From Benzoatithermus flavus (GTDB taxonomy: Bacteria; Pseudomonadota; Alphaproteobacteria; Geminicoccales; Geminicoccaceae), in assembly GCF_037908215.1 (NCBI RefSeq), contig NZ_JBBLZC010000002.1, positions 1 to 64,000 on the forward strand: DNA of 64,000 nt, given 5' to 3'. Position 1 is the stretch's first letter; each line of letters begins with the position of its first letter. Both the position numbers and the translations under genes were made by a program. Under the pieces are notes generated by a model. That model ran no database searches, was not told the origin of the DNA, and worked only from the letters and a program-made list of their open reading frames with translations. Shown in pieces: positions 1 to 7,521 of the stretch.

Positions 1-262
1 GGTCGGCGGCGCGCACCAGCTCGTCTTCGAGCGGGGCCGTGGCCCAGGGCGAGGTCGAGACGCAATGATGGAGCTGCTGGGTGTCAGCGGGTGCCACCCG
101 CGCCGCCATCGGCGCGACGCTCGTGCGCTCGCCGGGCAGGATCAGGCCCTCGCGGTAGAACGGCGCCCAGTGCCGCGGCACCTTGCGCCGCAACCGCGCG
201 AGGAACGGCTCCCGCCAGCGTTCCAGCTCCCGCTCCCAACGCTCCGCCAGTGCCCCAGCCAT
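1..262 (-). mobile_element. IS701-family-like transposase, N-terminal part, cut by window edge
   Basis: The minus strand from the ATG at 262 reads 87 codons without a stop up to the window edge. The peptide has a basic Trp-rich start (WERELERW, then RHWAPFYREGL), a GERTSVAPMAAR stretch and QQLHHCVSTSPW. This is the usual N-terminal pattern of IS701-type DDE transposases (family knowledge), which cut and paste or copy an insertion sequence. The catalytic DDE residues would lie beyond the edge, so intactness cannot be judged. No terminal inverted repeat was identified; a 14-bp palindrome (AGAGCA-CC-TGCTCT) lies upstream at 333-346 but I cannot link it to the element. The 240 bases from 263 to 503 hold no other recognisable gene. 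Confidence 0.75.
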
Positions 263-503
263 CGCGCTCCCCCATCGTGAGCACCGCCAGGGCGATGACA
301 CTCGGCCAGCCGGAACGTGGCAGGGTAGTGCTAGAGCACCTGCTCTTCCATCGTCGGGAGCATGATCCGTTCCCCCTTGCATCCCGCTTTCATCGGCCGG
401 GACTATGCGCATGCCGAGGCCGCCTCCGGCCGCCGCGGCCCATTGCGCTGCCATGTGGCAGGATTAAGCTCCGCCCGAGGTGCCTGCCCGCGAAAGCCCG
501 ACC

Positions 504-1154
504 ATGACCACGCTTCTTCCGCCGCGCGAAGGCTACGATTCCTGGGCCGCGACCTACGACACGCAGGAGAACGCCACGCGCGATCTCGACGCCGCCGTAC
601 TGCGGCTGACCGACCTGCCGCTCGACGGTGCCTCCGTGATCGAGCTCGGCGCCGGCACGGGCAAGAACACGGCCTGGCTAGCGACCCGGACGGCGAGCGT
701 GCTCGCGCTCGATCTCTCGCCCGGCATGCTGACGCGCGCCCGCGAGCGGGTGCCGGCAGCGCATGTCCGCTTCTTGCTCCACGACATCACCCGGCCTTGG
801 CCCGTGGGCGACTGCTCGGCCGACCTCGTCGTCGGCAACCTCGTCCTCGAGCACGTGGCCGACCTGCGCCCGGTCATGACCGAGGCGGCGCGCGCGCTGC
901 GGCCGGGCGGGCTCCTCTTCCTCGGCGAGCTCCATCCGTACCGTCAGCTCCTGGGCGCTCGGGCCCGCTTCCAGGCCGGGGACGCGCTCGCCCTGATCGA
1001 GGCCCACCGGCATGGCGTCTCCGACTACGTCAACACCGCGCTCGCCGCCGGCTTCGATCTCGTCCGCCTCGGCGAATGGCAGGAGAGCCCGACCGGCCCC
1101 GTGCCCGCCACCGACCGGCCGCGACTGCTCACGGCCCTGTTCCGACGCCGCTGA
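504..1154 (+). CDS. class I SAM-dependent methyltransferase
   Basis: A 216-residue Rossmann-fold methyltransferase. Motif I is visible as VIELGAGTGKNT, followed by the acidic ALDLSPGML strand and the post-I motif NLVLEHV, all typical of the Methyltransf_11/BioC-like class that transfers a methyl group from S-adenosylmethionine. The substrate cannot be read from the sequence. I chose the ATG at 504; a GTG at 480 would add eight residues. It stands between a transposase fragment and a decayed gene, so no operon partner helps. Small-molecule methylation is the likely role. Confidence 0.82.
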   Translation: MTTLLPPREGYDSWAATYDTQENATRDLDAAVLRLTDLPLDGASVIELGAGTGKNTAWLATRTASVLALDLSPGMLTRARERVPAAHVRFLLHDITRPWPVGDCSADLVVGNLVLEHVADLRPVMTEAARALRPGGLLFLGELHPYRQLLGARARFQAGDALALIEAHRHGVSDYVNTALAAGFDLVRLGEWQESPTGPVPATDRPRLLTALFRRR

Positions 1155-1340
1155 GCGGACCCGCCGGCGGGACGCGGCACGCCCGCCGGCATGCCGCACC
1201 GCTCGAGGTGCCTCGACAGCGTACCCGATGCATCTTCCCGCCGCGGGCATACGTGCCATCGTGCCGCATCGTCGAGCGTATCCGGGGCAGGAGGGGCCTG
1301 CAGCCCGTGCCGCGCTGGCACGTCGTGCGTCGCGAGAGAG

Positions 1341-1368
1341 CCCGGAATGGAAGTTCCGGGTTTTGTTT
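1341..1368 (+). terminator. Rho-independent terminator
   Basis: A perfect 7-bp stem (CCCGGAA at 1341-1347 with TTCCGGG at 1354-1360) has a six-base loop and is followed directly by TTTTGTTT. It points along the plus strand and lies 190 bases after the methyltransferase stop, so it probably ends that transcript or an earlier gene that has been lost. Confidence 0.7.
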
Positions 1369-1473
1369 GCCGGCTCGCCTTGCCCTGCCGTCAGGGGCAT
1401 CTCGGCACCGGAGCGGCGCGGACAGGCTCGCTCCTCCATCCATCAGCGGCCGGGTGGCACGTCCACGCGCCGT

Positions 1474-1781
1474 CAGGACTCTTACGAGCAGCGCGCCCGC
1501 GAGCTGGCGATCGCAGCGGGTCTGGATCCGGACGCGCGCCGAGAAGCCCGGCAGCCCGCACGGCCAGCCGGTCTGGTGCACGTTCCGCGACGCCGCCCGG
1601 CGGTCGCTCCTGGTCGAGCGGGCGCGTGCCGCCGAAGCGGCCGTACAGCCGCAGCCCGATGGCCTGCCGCCGCCGGCCCGAGGTGCTGGACCACCGCGCC
1701 GGCACGATCCGCGTGCTCCACACGCTCCGCCCTTTCGCCGTCGCCATGGCGGGTCCGGGCGAGTTCGACCCGTTCGAGGAC
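1474..1781 (+). pseudogene. rtcB: rtcB remnant (RNA ligase), internally deleted and frameshifted
   Basis: Three frames together recall the two ends of an RtcB-type RNA-splicing ligase. Frame 1 (about 1474-1542) reads YEQRARELAIAAGLDPDAR. Frame 2 (about 1544-1650) reads QPVWCTFRDAARRSLLVERA. Frame 3 (1653-1781) reads SPMACRRRPEVL, then GTIRVLHTLRPFAVAMAG and FDPFED. The last part matches the usual C-terminus of long bacterial RtcB proteins, and the first parts resemble the N-terminus seen in alphaproteobacterial versions (family knowledge, from memory). The whole catalytic middle, several hundred codons with the metal-binding Cys/His residues, is missing. No start codon is seen at the left end. 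It cannot encode a working ligase. Confidence 0.68.
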
Positions 1782-1805
1782 CGAGCCGCGCCGCCGGGCG
1801 CGCTC

Positions 1806-2471
1806 TCATCCGGCGGGCGGAACCTGGAACACGTCGAGCGTCGTGCGGCCGCTTGCGAGCTCCCGCTCCCACGCCTCCTCCGCCGCCACCCGCGCCAGCG
1901 CCGCGCCGAGCCGCGCCTCGGCCGCCGCGCGCGGGATCACGACGAGGCCGTCGTCGTCGCCGATGACGAGGTCGTGCGGTGCGACGCGCGTGCCCGCGAA
2001 CGCGATCACGTCGTTGACCGTGCCCCGGTCCATCGAGGAGGGCCCGCGCGGTGTGATGTGCCGGGTGAAGACGACGAAATCCTGCCACCGTGCCAGCCGT
2101 CCCGTGTCGCGGACAGCCCCGTTGACCACGACACCGGCGATGCCCTTGCGCCGCGCCGCACCGCTCAAAAGCTCGCCGATCACGGCCGGATTGGGGCGCC
2201 CGCCCGCCTCGATCAGGATCACGTCCCCCGGCCCGGCGACGGCGATCGCGTGATGGACCGCTCCGTAGTCCGTGCCCTCGCAGAGGGCCGTCACGATGCT
2301 GCCGACGAGCCTGCCGCCGGGCGGCAACGGCCGCAGCGGCCGGATGGCCGGATCGACGAGGGTGAGCCCCTCGAGCACGTCGGCCGCGATGCTCGCCGGC
2401 ACCTGCGCCCACTGCTCGACGAGCTCGCGCGGCAGAGGGAACGTGGTCGGTCGATGAACCTTGGTCGGCAT
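1806..2471 (-). CDS. RraA-family protein (possible 4-hydroxy-4-methyl-2-oxoglutarate aldolase)
   Basis: A 221-residue RraA-like protein. The family fold is indicated by TDYGAVHHAIAVAGPGDV, the glycine-rich EAGGRPNPAVIGELL, and the GVVVNGAVRDTGRL segment that carries the Arg-Asp pair used for metal and pyruvate binding in HMG/CHA aldolases. Members are either divalent-metal aldolases cleaving 4-hydroxy-4-methyl-2-oxoglutarate or, in gammaproteobacteria, inhibitors of RNase E; here the aldolase or an uncharacterised lyase role is more likely. I chose the ATG at 2471 because the upstream in-frame extension is low-complexity and not conserved in character. It abuts the rtcB remnant and has no obvious operon partner. 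Confidence 0.82.
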   Translation of the reverse strand: MPTKVHRPTTFPLPRELVEQWAQVPASIAADVLEGLTLVDPAIRPLRPLPPGGRLVGSIVTALCEGTDYGAVHHAIAVAGPGDVILIEAGGRPNPAVIGELLSGAARRKGIAGVVVNGAVRDTGRLARWQDFVVFTRHITPRGPSSMDRGTVNDVIAFAGTRVAPHDLVIGDDDGLVVIPRAAAEARLGAALARVAAEEAWERELASGRTTLDVFQVPPAG

Positions 2472-3194
2472 GGGCACTCCCGCTGCGATGGGAAAGGCAG
2501 CCGAGGTCGGCTGTCCTCGGTGGTCGAAGGGTGGGCTCGACGGTATCGGATCCAGCCGACCCGCGACAACCCGCGCCGAGGTCGGTAGCATGCCCATCGG
2601 CAGGGATGCGCCGCGCTCGGCTTTCGGTACGGGCGAACGTGGTCACCGTGTGCGTCGCCGGCTGTCGTAGCGGCAGCGCGGCCGGCCACCGCAGGGCGGG
2701 CAGTGCCGGTGGAGGATCTCGAGCACCTGCTCGTGATCCGGCGACGGCCGCGGCGCCATCCTGGCCATCACCGATCTCCCCCGAGCTGCCGCCTGGAAAT
2801 GGCTCGCCAGCCGGCCCTGCCGAGCTGAAAAAAACGGGCCCGGAAAGGTCGTCCCCTTCCGGGCCTCAATTGGCCGCGCCGACCGGACGGTCGGACTGCG
2901 GCGCTCGGGCCAAACTACGACACGGCACGACGGCCGATGACCCATGGCTGTCCGTGCCGACGTGCCGTGCCTGCGAAAGCGGCAGGACTGCGTTCGGGGT
3001 CGCCACGGGGTGGGGTGATGGCCGGCCGCGCGCTCGCCCGGACATCAGCAAGTCACGTGCCAGCCCAGACGGGATGGTAGGCTGGGCCATCGGCGGCTCA
3101 TGCGCGCAGCTCTGCCTATGCTGTGAGCAATTGCCTTCGTTTTGGGCTGTGCTATCGCCGTCGCCCGGCGTCGTGATAGGAGCGGGAGTCCCAG
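2472..3194. other. intergenic spacer, 723 bases, no convincing gene
   Basis: Open frames here are short or Arg/Pro-rich in a way typical of non-coding high-GC DNA, and none resembles a protein family. No tRNA cloverleaf was seen. The only clear element is the minus-strand terminator at 2828-2865. The plus-strand promoter of the downstream hydroxylase gene should lie near 3120-3190 but I see no strong consensus. Confidence 0.6.
2828..2865 (-). terminator. orphan Rho-independent terminator on the minus strand
   Basis: A perfect 9-bp stem pairs GGCCCGGAA (2837-2845) with TTCCGGGCC (2857-2865). On the minus strand it is followed at once by CCCG and then seven U residues (A-run 2828-2834 on the plus strand). 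It is a textbook intrinsic terminator, yet no minus-strand gene precedes it, since the next gene upstream runs on the plus strand from 3195. It could end a small RNA transcribed from about 2870-3190, or be left from a lost gene. Confidence 0.72.
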
Positions 3195-4418
3195 ATGAGC
3201 CGAGCGAGCGAGCAGCAGCACGATCTGATCGTCGTCGGGGGCGGGCTGACCGGCTTGGCGCTGGCCGACGCCGTGGCGGGGGCGGGCTATCGGGTCCTCG
3301 TCGTCGAGCGCTCACCGCTGGCCGATCTGGTCGCAGCCCCTTACGACGGCCGCTCGACGGCGATCGCGCTGGGTGCGCGCCGCTTCCTCGCTGCCATCGG
3401 GGTCTGGCCCTTCATGGCGGACGAGGCCGAGCCGATCCACGACATCGTGGTCCGCGAGGGCTTCTCCCCGATCGAGGTCCATTACGATCACCGGGAGGTC
3501 GGGGACGAGCCCTTGGGCTTCATCGTCGAGAACCGGGCGATCCGCAAGGCGCTGCTCGGGCGGGCGCGCGCGCTGCCGAGCCTCGTGATCGCGGCCCCGG
3601 TGCAGGTGGCGGAGCTCGAGCTCGGCGACACCAAGGTGCGCATCCTTCTGGAGGATGGGACCAGCGCCACCGCCCCGCTCGTCGCCTTGTGCGAGGGGCG
3701 ACTCTCGACCACCCGCGAGAAGGTCGGCATCGCCGCGAGGCGGTGGGCTTACGGCCAGACCGGCATCGTCTGCACGATCCGGCACGAGAAGCCGCATCAC
3801 GGGCTCGCGGTCGAGCGCTTCTTTCCCGACGGGCCGTTCGCGCGTCTGCCGATGACCGGGAACCGGTCCTCGATCGTCTGGGCGCTCGAGGAGGAGGCTG
3901 CCAAGATCGTGATGGCGCTGGACGACGTGGCGTTTCTGGGCGAGATCGCCGAGCGGTTCGGCGACGATCTCGGCGCTCTCGCGCTCGAGGGACCGCGCTG
4001 GGCCTATCCGCTCGTGCTGGTGCTGGCCGAGCGCTACACGGGCAAGCGCCTCGTGCTGGTCGGCGATGCCGCGCGCGGCATCCATCCGATCGCGGGCCAG
4101 GGCTGGAACCTGGCGCTGCGCGACGTGGCGGCGGTGGCCGAGATCTTGGTCGACCGGCTGAGGCTCGGGCTCGACCCCGGCGACGAGCTTTCGCTCGAGC
4201 GCTACGCCGCCTGGCGGCGGTTCGACGGCTTGGCCCTGGTCGCGGTCACGGACGGGATCAACCGTCTGTTCGCGAACGACATCTTTCCGATCCGGCTCGC
4301 GCGCGAGGCGGGCCTCGCGATCGTCGAGCGCATCCCGCCCATGAAGCGGTTCTTCATGCGCCACGCCATGGGGCTGATCGGCGATCTGCCGCGCACCATG
4401 CGCGGCGAGGCGCTCTGA
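3195..4418 (+). CDS. UbiH/UbiF/VisC/COQ6-family FAD-dependent hydroxylase
   Basis: A 407-residue flavoprotein monooxygenase, presumed to hydroxylate the ring of a ubiquinone precursor at the inner membrane. The N-terminal dinucleotide-binding motif is VVGGGLTGLALADAV, a CEGRLSTTREKVGI segment stands where the family has its DG motif, and the C-terminal FAD motif is LVGDAARGIHPIAGQGWNL, the signature of this family. Which ring position is modified (C5, C6 or C1) cannot be told from sequence; alphaproteobacteria use UbiL/UbiM-type enzymes of the same family. ubiG lies 12 kb away at 16,017, so the pathway is present but not clustered. The ATG at 3195 follows GGGAGTCCCAG. Confidence 0.88.
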   Translation: MSRASEQQHDLIVVGGGLTGLALADAVAGAGYRVLVVERSPLADLVAAPYDGRSTAIALGARRFLAAIGVWPFMADEAEPIHDIVVREGFSPIEVHYDHREVGDEPLGFIVENRAIRKALLGRARALPSLVIAAPVQVAELELGDTKVRILLEDGTSATAPLVALCEGRLSTTREKVGIAARRWAYGQTGIVCTIRHEKPHHGLAVERFFPDGPFARLPMTGNRSSIVWALEEEAAKIVMALDDVAFLGEIAERFGDDLGALALEGPRWAYPLVLVLAERYTGKRLVLVGDAARGIHPIAGQGWNLALRDVAAVAEILVDRLRLGLDPGDELSLERYAAWRRFDGLALVAVTDGINRLFANDIFPIRLAREAGLAIVERIPPMKRFFMRHAMGLIGDLPRTMRGEAL

Positions 4419-4493
4419 AGATGCAGGACACGCGAAGGGCGCGCCCGCTCTGGCAGACACGCCCCCATGACCGCGGGAAGGACGGTGCCGGAC

Positions 4494-5861
4494 TCAGGCC
4501 ACGGTCTCGCCGTGGAGCGCCAGATCGAGGCCCTCGCGCTCGCTGTCCTTGTCGACACGCAGGCCCATCAGGAGGTCGAGAGCCTTGAGGAGCACGAACG
4601 AGGCCACGGCGCACCAGCCGATGGTCCAGGCGATGCCCTTGAGCTGGATCCAGACCTGGAGGGGGTTGCCGTCGATCAGGCCCTTCACGGCGCTGCCGCC
4701 GACCTCGGAGGTGGCGAAGACGCCGGTGAGGAGCGCCCCGAGGATGCCGCCGACACCGTGGACACCGAACACGTCGAGCGAGTCGTCGTAGCCCATCATG
4801 TGCTTGAGGCCGGTCGCACCCCAGTAGCAGACGATGCCGGCGAGGAGGCCGATGACGAGAGCGCCGTTCGGCAGCACGAAGCCCGAGGCCGGGGTGATGG
4901 CGACGAGGCCGGCGACCGCACCCGAGGCGATGCCCAGCACCGAAGGCTTGCCCTTCATGACCCACTCGGCCAGCATCCACGACACGGCGGCAGCGGCGGC
5001 GGCGATGTGGGTCACGGCCATGGCCATGCCGGCGCGGCCGTCCGAGGCCACGGCCGAACCGGCGTTGAAGCCGAACCAGCCGACCCACAGGAGCGAGGCG
5101 CCCATGACGGTGAGGGTCAGGTTGTGGGGCGCCATCGGCTCGCTGCCGAAGCCGATCCGCTTGCCCAGGATGAGGCAGGCCACGAGCCCGGCAATGCCGG
5201 CGTTGATGTGGACCACCGTGCCACCCGCGTAGTCGAGCACGCCCTCGCCGAACAGGAAGCCGTTGGGCGACCAGACCCAGTGCGCGATCGGGGCGTAGAC
5301 CACGACCGACCACAAGGTCATGAACAGGACCATCGGCCCGAACTTCATCCGGTCGACGAAGGCGCCCACGATGAGCGCCGGCGTGATCGCGGCGAAGGTC
5401 ATTTGGAACATCATAAAGACCGATTCCGGGATCACCCCGGAGAACACCGGCGTGCCGGCGGTCACGGTCTGGAGGCTCACCGGTCGGCTGTCGAGGGAGA
5501 GACCGCGCAGGAGCAGGCGGCCCAGATCGCCGATCCAGGGGCTGCCGTCGGTGAAGGCAAGGCTGTAGCCGGCCACAACCCAGACCAGCGAGACCACGGC
5601 GGTGGTGGCAAACACCTGCATCAGCACGGAGAGCACGTTCTTCTTGCGGACCATGCCGCCATAGAAGAGCGCCAGCCCCGGGATGGACATCATCAGCACG
5701 AGAGCGGTCGCCGTGATCATCCAGGCGGTATGACCGGGATCGATCGCCGGCGGCGCTGCCGGAGCGTCGGCCGCCTGCTGGGCCAGAGCGGCGCCCGCCG
5801 TCGAGAGGAGCAGGAGCGAGGGCAGCACGAAGGCCTGATGGAACGTTCTCGTCATTCGCAT
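4494..5861 (-). CDS. amtB: ammonium transporter AmtB
   Basis: A 455-residue ammonium channel with a cleavable-looking signal peptide (residues 1-28, ending AGAALAQQ) and eleven expected membrane helices. The pore twin histidines are seen in GGTVVHINAGIAGLV and DVFGVHGVGG, and the Phe-gate region in FMMFQMTFAAITPAL and WFGFNAGSA. It conducts ammonia/ammonium inward and is normally blocked by uridylylation-controlled GlnK. No glnK gene is adjacent, which is unusual because glnK-amtB is one of the commonest bacterial gene pairs; a PII protein must be encoded elsewhere. A consensus sigma-54 promoter lies at 6008-6023, implying control by NtrC under nitrogen limitation. An alternative ATG two codons inside is possible. 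Confidence 0.96.
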   Translation of the reverse strand: MRMTRTFHQAFVLPSLLLLSTAGAALAQQAADAPAAPPAIDPGHTAWMITATALVLMMSIPGLALFYGGMVRKKNVLSVLMQVFATTAVVSLVWVVAGYSLAFTDGSPWIGDLGRLLLRGLSLDSRPVSLQTVTAGTPVFSGVIPESVFMMFQMTFAAITPALIVGAFVDRMKFGPMVLFMTLWSVVVYAPIAHWVWSPNGFLFGEGVLDYAGGTVVHINAGIAGLVACLILGKRIGFGSEPMAPHNLTLTVMGASLLWVGWFGFNAGSAVASDGRAGMAMAVTHIAAAAAAVSWMLAEWVMKGKPSVLGIASGAVAGLVAITPASGFVLPNGALVIGLLAGIVCYWGATGLKHMMGYDDSLDVFGVHGVGGILGALLTGVFATSEVGGSAVKGLIDGNPLQVWIQLKGIAWTIGWCAVASFVLLKALDLLMGLRVDKDSEREGLDLALHGETVA

Positions 5862-5900
5862 GCGTCAGTCCCGCAGCTAGGAACCAGCGTGGCCCCGGTG

Positions 5901-5950
5901 GACCGGGGTGCCGCGGGTCGGAGAAGGCATGAGCCCGTGGCACCCCGGTC
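5901..5950 (-). promoter_or_regulatory. 17-bp inverted repeat in the amtB 5' leader
   Basis: Positions 5901-5917 and 5934-5950 are reverse complements apart from one position, with a 16-base loop. It lies between the predicted sigma-54 start site near 5997 and the amtB start codon at 5861, so the transcript would contain this hairpin. On the minus-strand RNA the odd pair is a C-A mismatch. It could shape mRNA stability or translation, or be a DNA operator. Confidence 0.5.
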
Positions 5951-6007
5951 CCAGGCGGAGGACGACCATGCAGGCTGCCTGCGCCGGACCGGGTTGCCCA
6001 GAAATGA

Positions 6008-6023
6008 AGCAAGTTCGGTGCCA
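6008..6023 (-). promoter_or_regulatory. sigma-54 (RpoN) promoter of amtB
   Basis: On the minus strand the sequence reads TGGCAC-CGAAC-TTGCT, an exact match to the sigma-54 consensus TGGCAC-N5-TTGCW. Its -24/-12 elements face amtB, and transcription would begin near 5997, leaving a leader of about 136 bases. Nitrogen-controlled amtB promoters of this type are well established. I did not find a clear NtrC binding site upstream. Confidence 0.82.
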
Positions 6024-6061
6024 GTCCGGAGTGCTGCCTAATGAATGGGCAGACGGCCAGG

Positions 6062-6094
6062 CGTCAGTGGGAGCCTTCTTCGCTCCCACTGACG
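6062..6094 (-). terminator. perfect 13-bp hairpin after cfa
   Basis: CGTCAGTGGGAGC (6062-6074) pairs perfectly with 6082-6094 around a seven-base loop, starting 10 bases past the cfa stop. There is no U-tract on either strand, so it may act as a 3' stabiliser or a Rho-linked terminator, shielding the amtB promoter just downstream from read-through. Confidence 0.5.
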
Positions 6095-6104
6095 GAAGGC
6101 GGCG

Positions 6105-7352
6105 CTACGCCGCTTGGGTCGTCATCGTCTCCTCGGCCGCCATGCGCTGCTCGAAGGCATGGATGTAGTCGCGGGTCAGCGGAACGGCGTCGCGGGAGCG
6201 GGCGAGCTGGATCTGGAACACCATGCCGTCCTGCTCGCGGAAGAACACTTCGCAGGCTGCGAGATAGAATTCCCACATCCGGCAGAAGCGCTCGTCATAG
6301 AGCGCCTTGGCCTTGTCGCGCGAGGCCAGGAAGCGCTGGCGCCAGGCGCGCAGCGTCTCGGCGTAGTGCAGGCGCAGGATCTCGACGTCGGTGACCCACA
6401 AGCCTGCACGCTCGATCGCCGGCAGCACCTCGCTGAGCGCCGGCAGATGGCCGCCGGGGAAGATGTACTTGCGGATGAAGGGATGGGTGTACCAGGGTCC
6501 GTGCGCCCGCCCGATCGCGTGCAGCACCGCCACTCCGTCGGGCTTCAGCAGATCCCGCACCTTGCGGAAGAAAGTGCCGTAGTGGTTGACGCCGACGTGC
6601 TCGAACATGCCAACGGACACGATGCGGTCGAAGCTGCCCGTGGTGGCGCGATAGTCCTCGAGCCTGAAGCGCACCCGTTCGGCGAGGCCGGCGGCTGCCG
6701 CGCGCGCGTTGCTCTCCTTGAGCTGCTCCTCGGAGAGCGTGAGGCCGGTCACGTCGCAGCCGGCGATCCTGGCGAGATAGAGTCCGAGCCCGCCCCAGCC
6801 CGAGCCGATGTCGAGCACGCGCTGTCCCGGCCGCAGCAGCAGCTTCGCCGCCAGATGCCGCTTCTTGGCGTGCTGCGCCTCCTCGAGCGTCATCCCGGGG
6901 CTCGCGAAGTAGGCACAGGAATACTGGCGGTCGCTGTCCAGGAACAGGCGATAGAGCTCGCCCGAAAGGTCGTAGTGGTGCGCCACGTTGCGGCGTGCGC
7001 GGCCGGCGGGGTTCCACTGATGCAGCCGGCGGCCGATCCAGCCGGCCACCCGTCGCGGCAGCGGGACACCGTTGCCCGCTGCCGCGAACATCTGGCGGGC
7101 GCCGAGCTCGAGCAGGTCGTAGATCGAGCCCTGCTCGATCACGACCCGTCCGTCCATGTAGGCCTCGCCCAGAACGAGGCCGGGGTCCTCGAGGACCTTC
7201 CAGCCCAGGCTGGCATCCTTCAGGCGCACGACGAGAGGGGCGCGCTCGTGACCCGGCGCATGATGCGCGCGACCCTCGCTGTCGATCACCACCACCCCGC
7301 CATCGCGCACCAAGCGCTCGAGAATCCAGTGCTGCAGCATCGTCCGGGACAC
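6105..7352 (-). CDS. cfa: cyclopropane-fatty-acyl-phospholipid synthase
   Basis: A 415-residue enzyme that adds a methylene from S-adenosylmethionine across the cis double bond of membrane phospholipid acyl chains. The N-terminal lipid-binding part (about 1-120) is followed by NVAHHYDLSGELY and YSCAYFASPGMTLEEAQ, the SAM-binding motif VLDIGSGWGGLGLYLA, and the active-site segments VSVGMFEHVGVNHYG and GPWYTHPFIRKYIFPGG. All family landmarks are present and length is normal. Cyclopropanation usually rises in stationary phase and acid stress. It is transcribed alone on the minus strand, upstream of amtB but separated by a strong hairpin. Confidence 0.95.
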   Translation of the reverse strand: MSRTMLQHWILERLVRDGGVVVIDSEGRAHHAPGHERAPLVVRLKDASLGWKVLEDPGLVLGEAYMDGRVVIEQGSIYDLLELGARQMFAAAGNGVPLPRRVAGWIGRRLHQWNPAGRARRNVAHHYDLSGELYRLFLDSDRQYSCAYFASPGMTLEEAQHAKKRHLAAKLLLRPGQRVLDIGSGWGGLGLYLARIAGCDVTGLTLSEEQLKESNARAAAAGLAERVRFRLEDYRATTGSFDRIVSVGMFEHVGVNHYGTFFRKVRDLLKPDGVAVLHAIGRAHGPWYTHPFIRKYIFPGGHLPALSEVLPAIERAGLWVTDVEILRLHYAETLRAWRQRFLASRDKAKALYDERFCRMWEFYLAACEVFFREQDGMVFQIQLARSRDAVPLTRDYIHAFEQRMAAEETMTTQAA

Positions 7353-7521
7353 TTCTCGTTATCTGGTCCAGCCGACCGCACTCCTCGGCGATCGGACCCT
7401 ACATACAGCCGCCTGCGACGGTTTGTCCGTGCGCATCATGCCAAGCAGCCATGCGCGAGCCCAGAGGCGCACGATGCATCGAGATGCTGGCGTTACCGGA
7501 AAGGCACGGACAGGGGCGTGC

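Noticed and set aside
1391..1747. A 118-codon minus-strand frame across the rtcB remnant
   Set aside because: Composition is Arg/Pro-rich noise, and the plus-strand frames show clear RtcB-like segments instead.
2643..2945. A minus-strand frame ending with a Cys-containing basic tail
   Set aside because: No family resemblance, and the terminator at 2828-2865 falls inside it, which argues against a translated gene.
5862..6104. A glnK gene between the sigma-54 promoter and amtB
   Set aside because: The 136-base leader is too short and no frame shows the PII T-loop signature.
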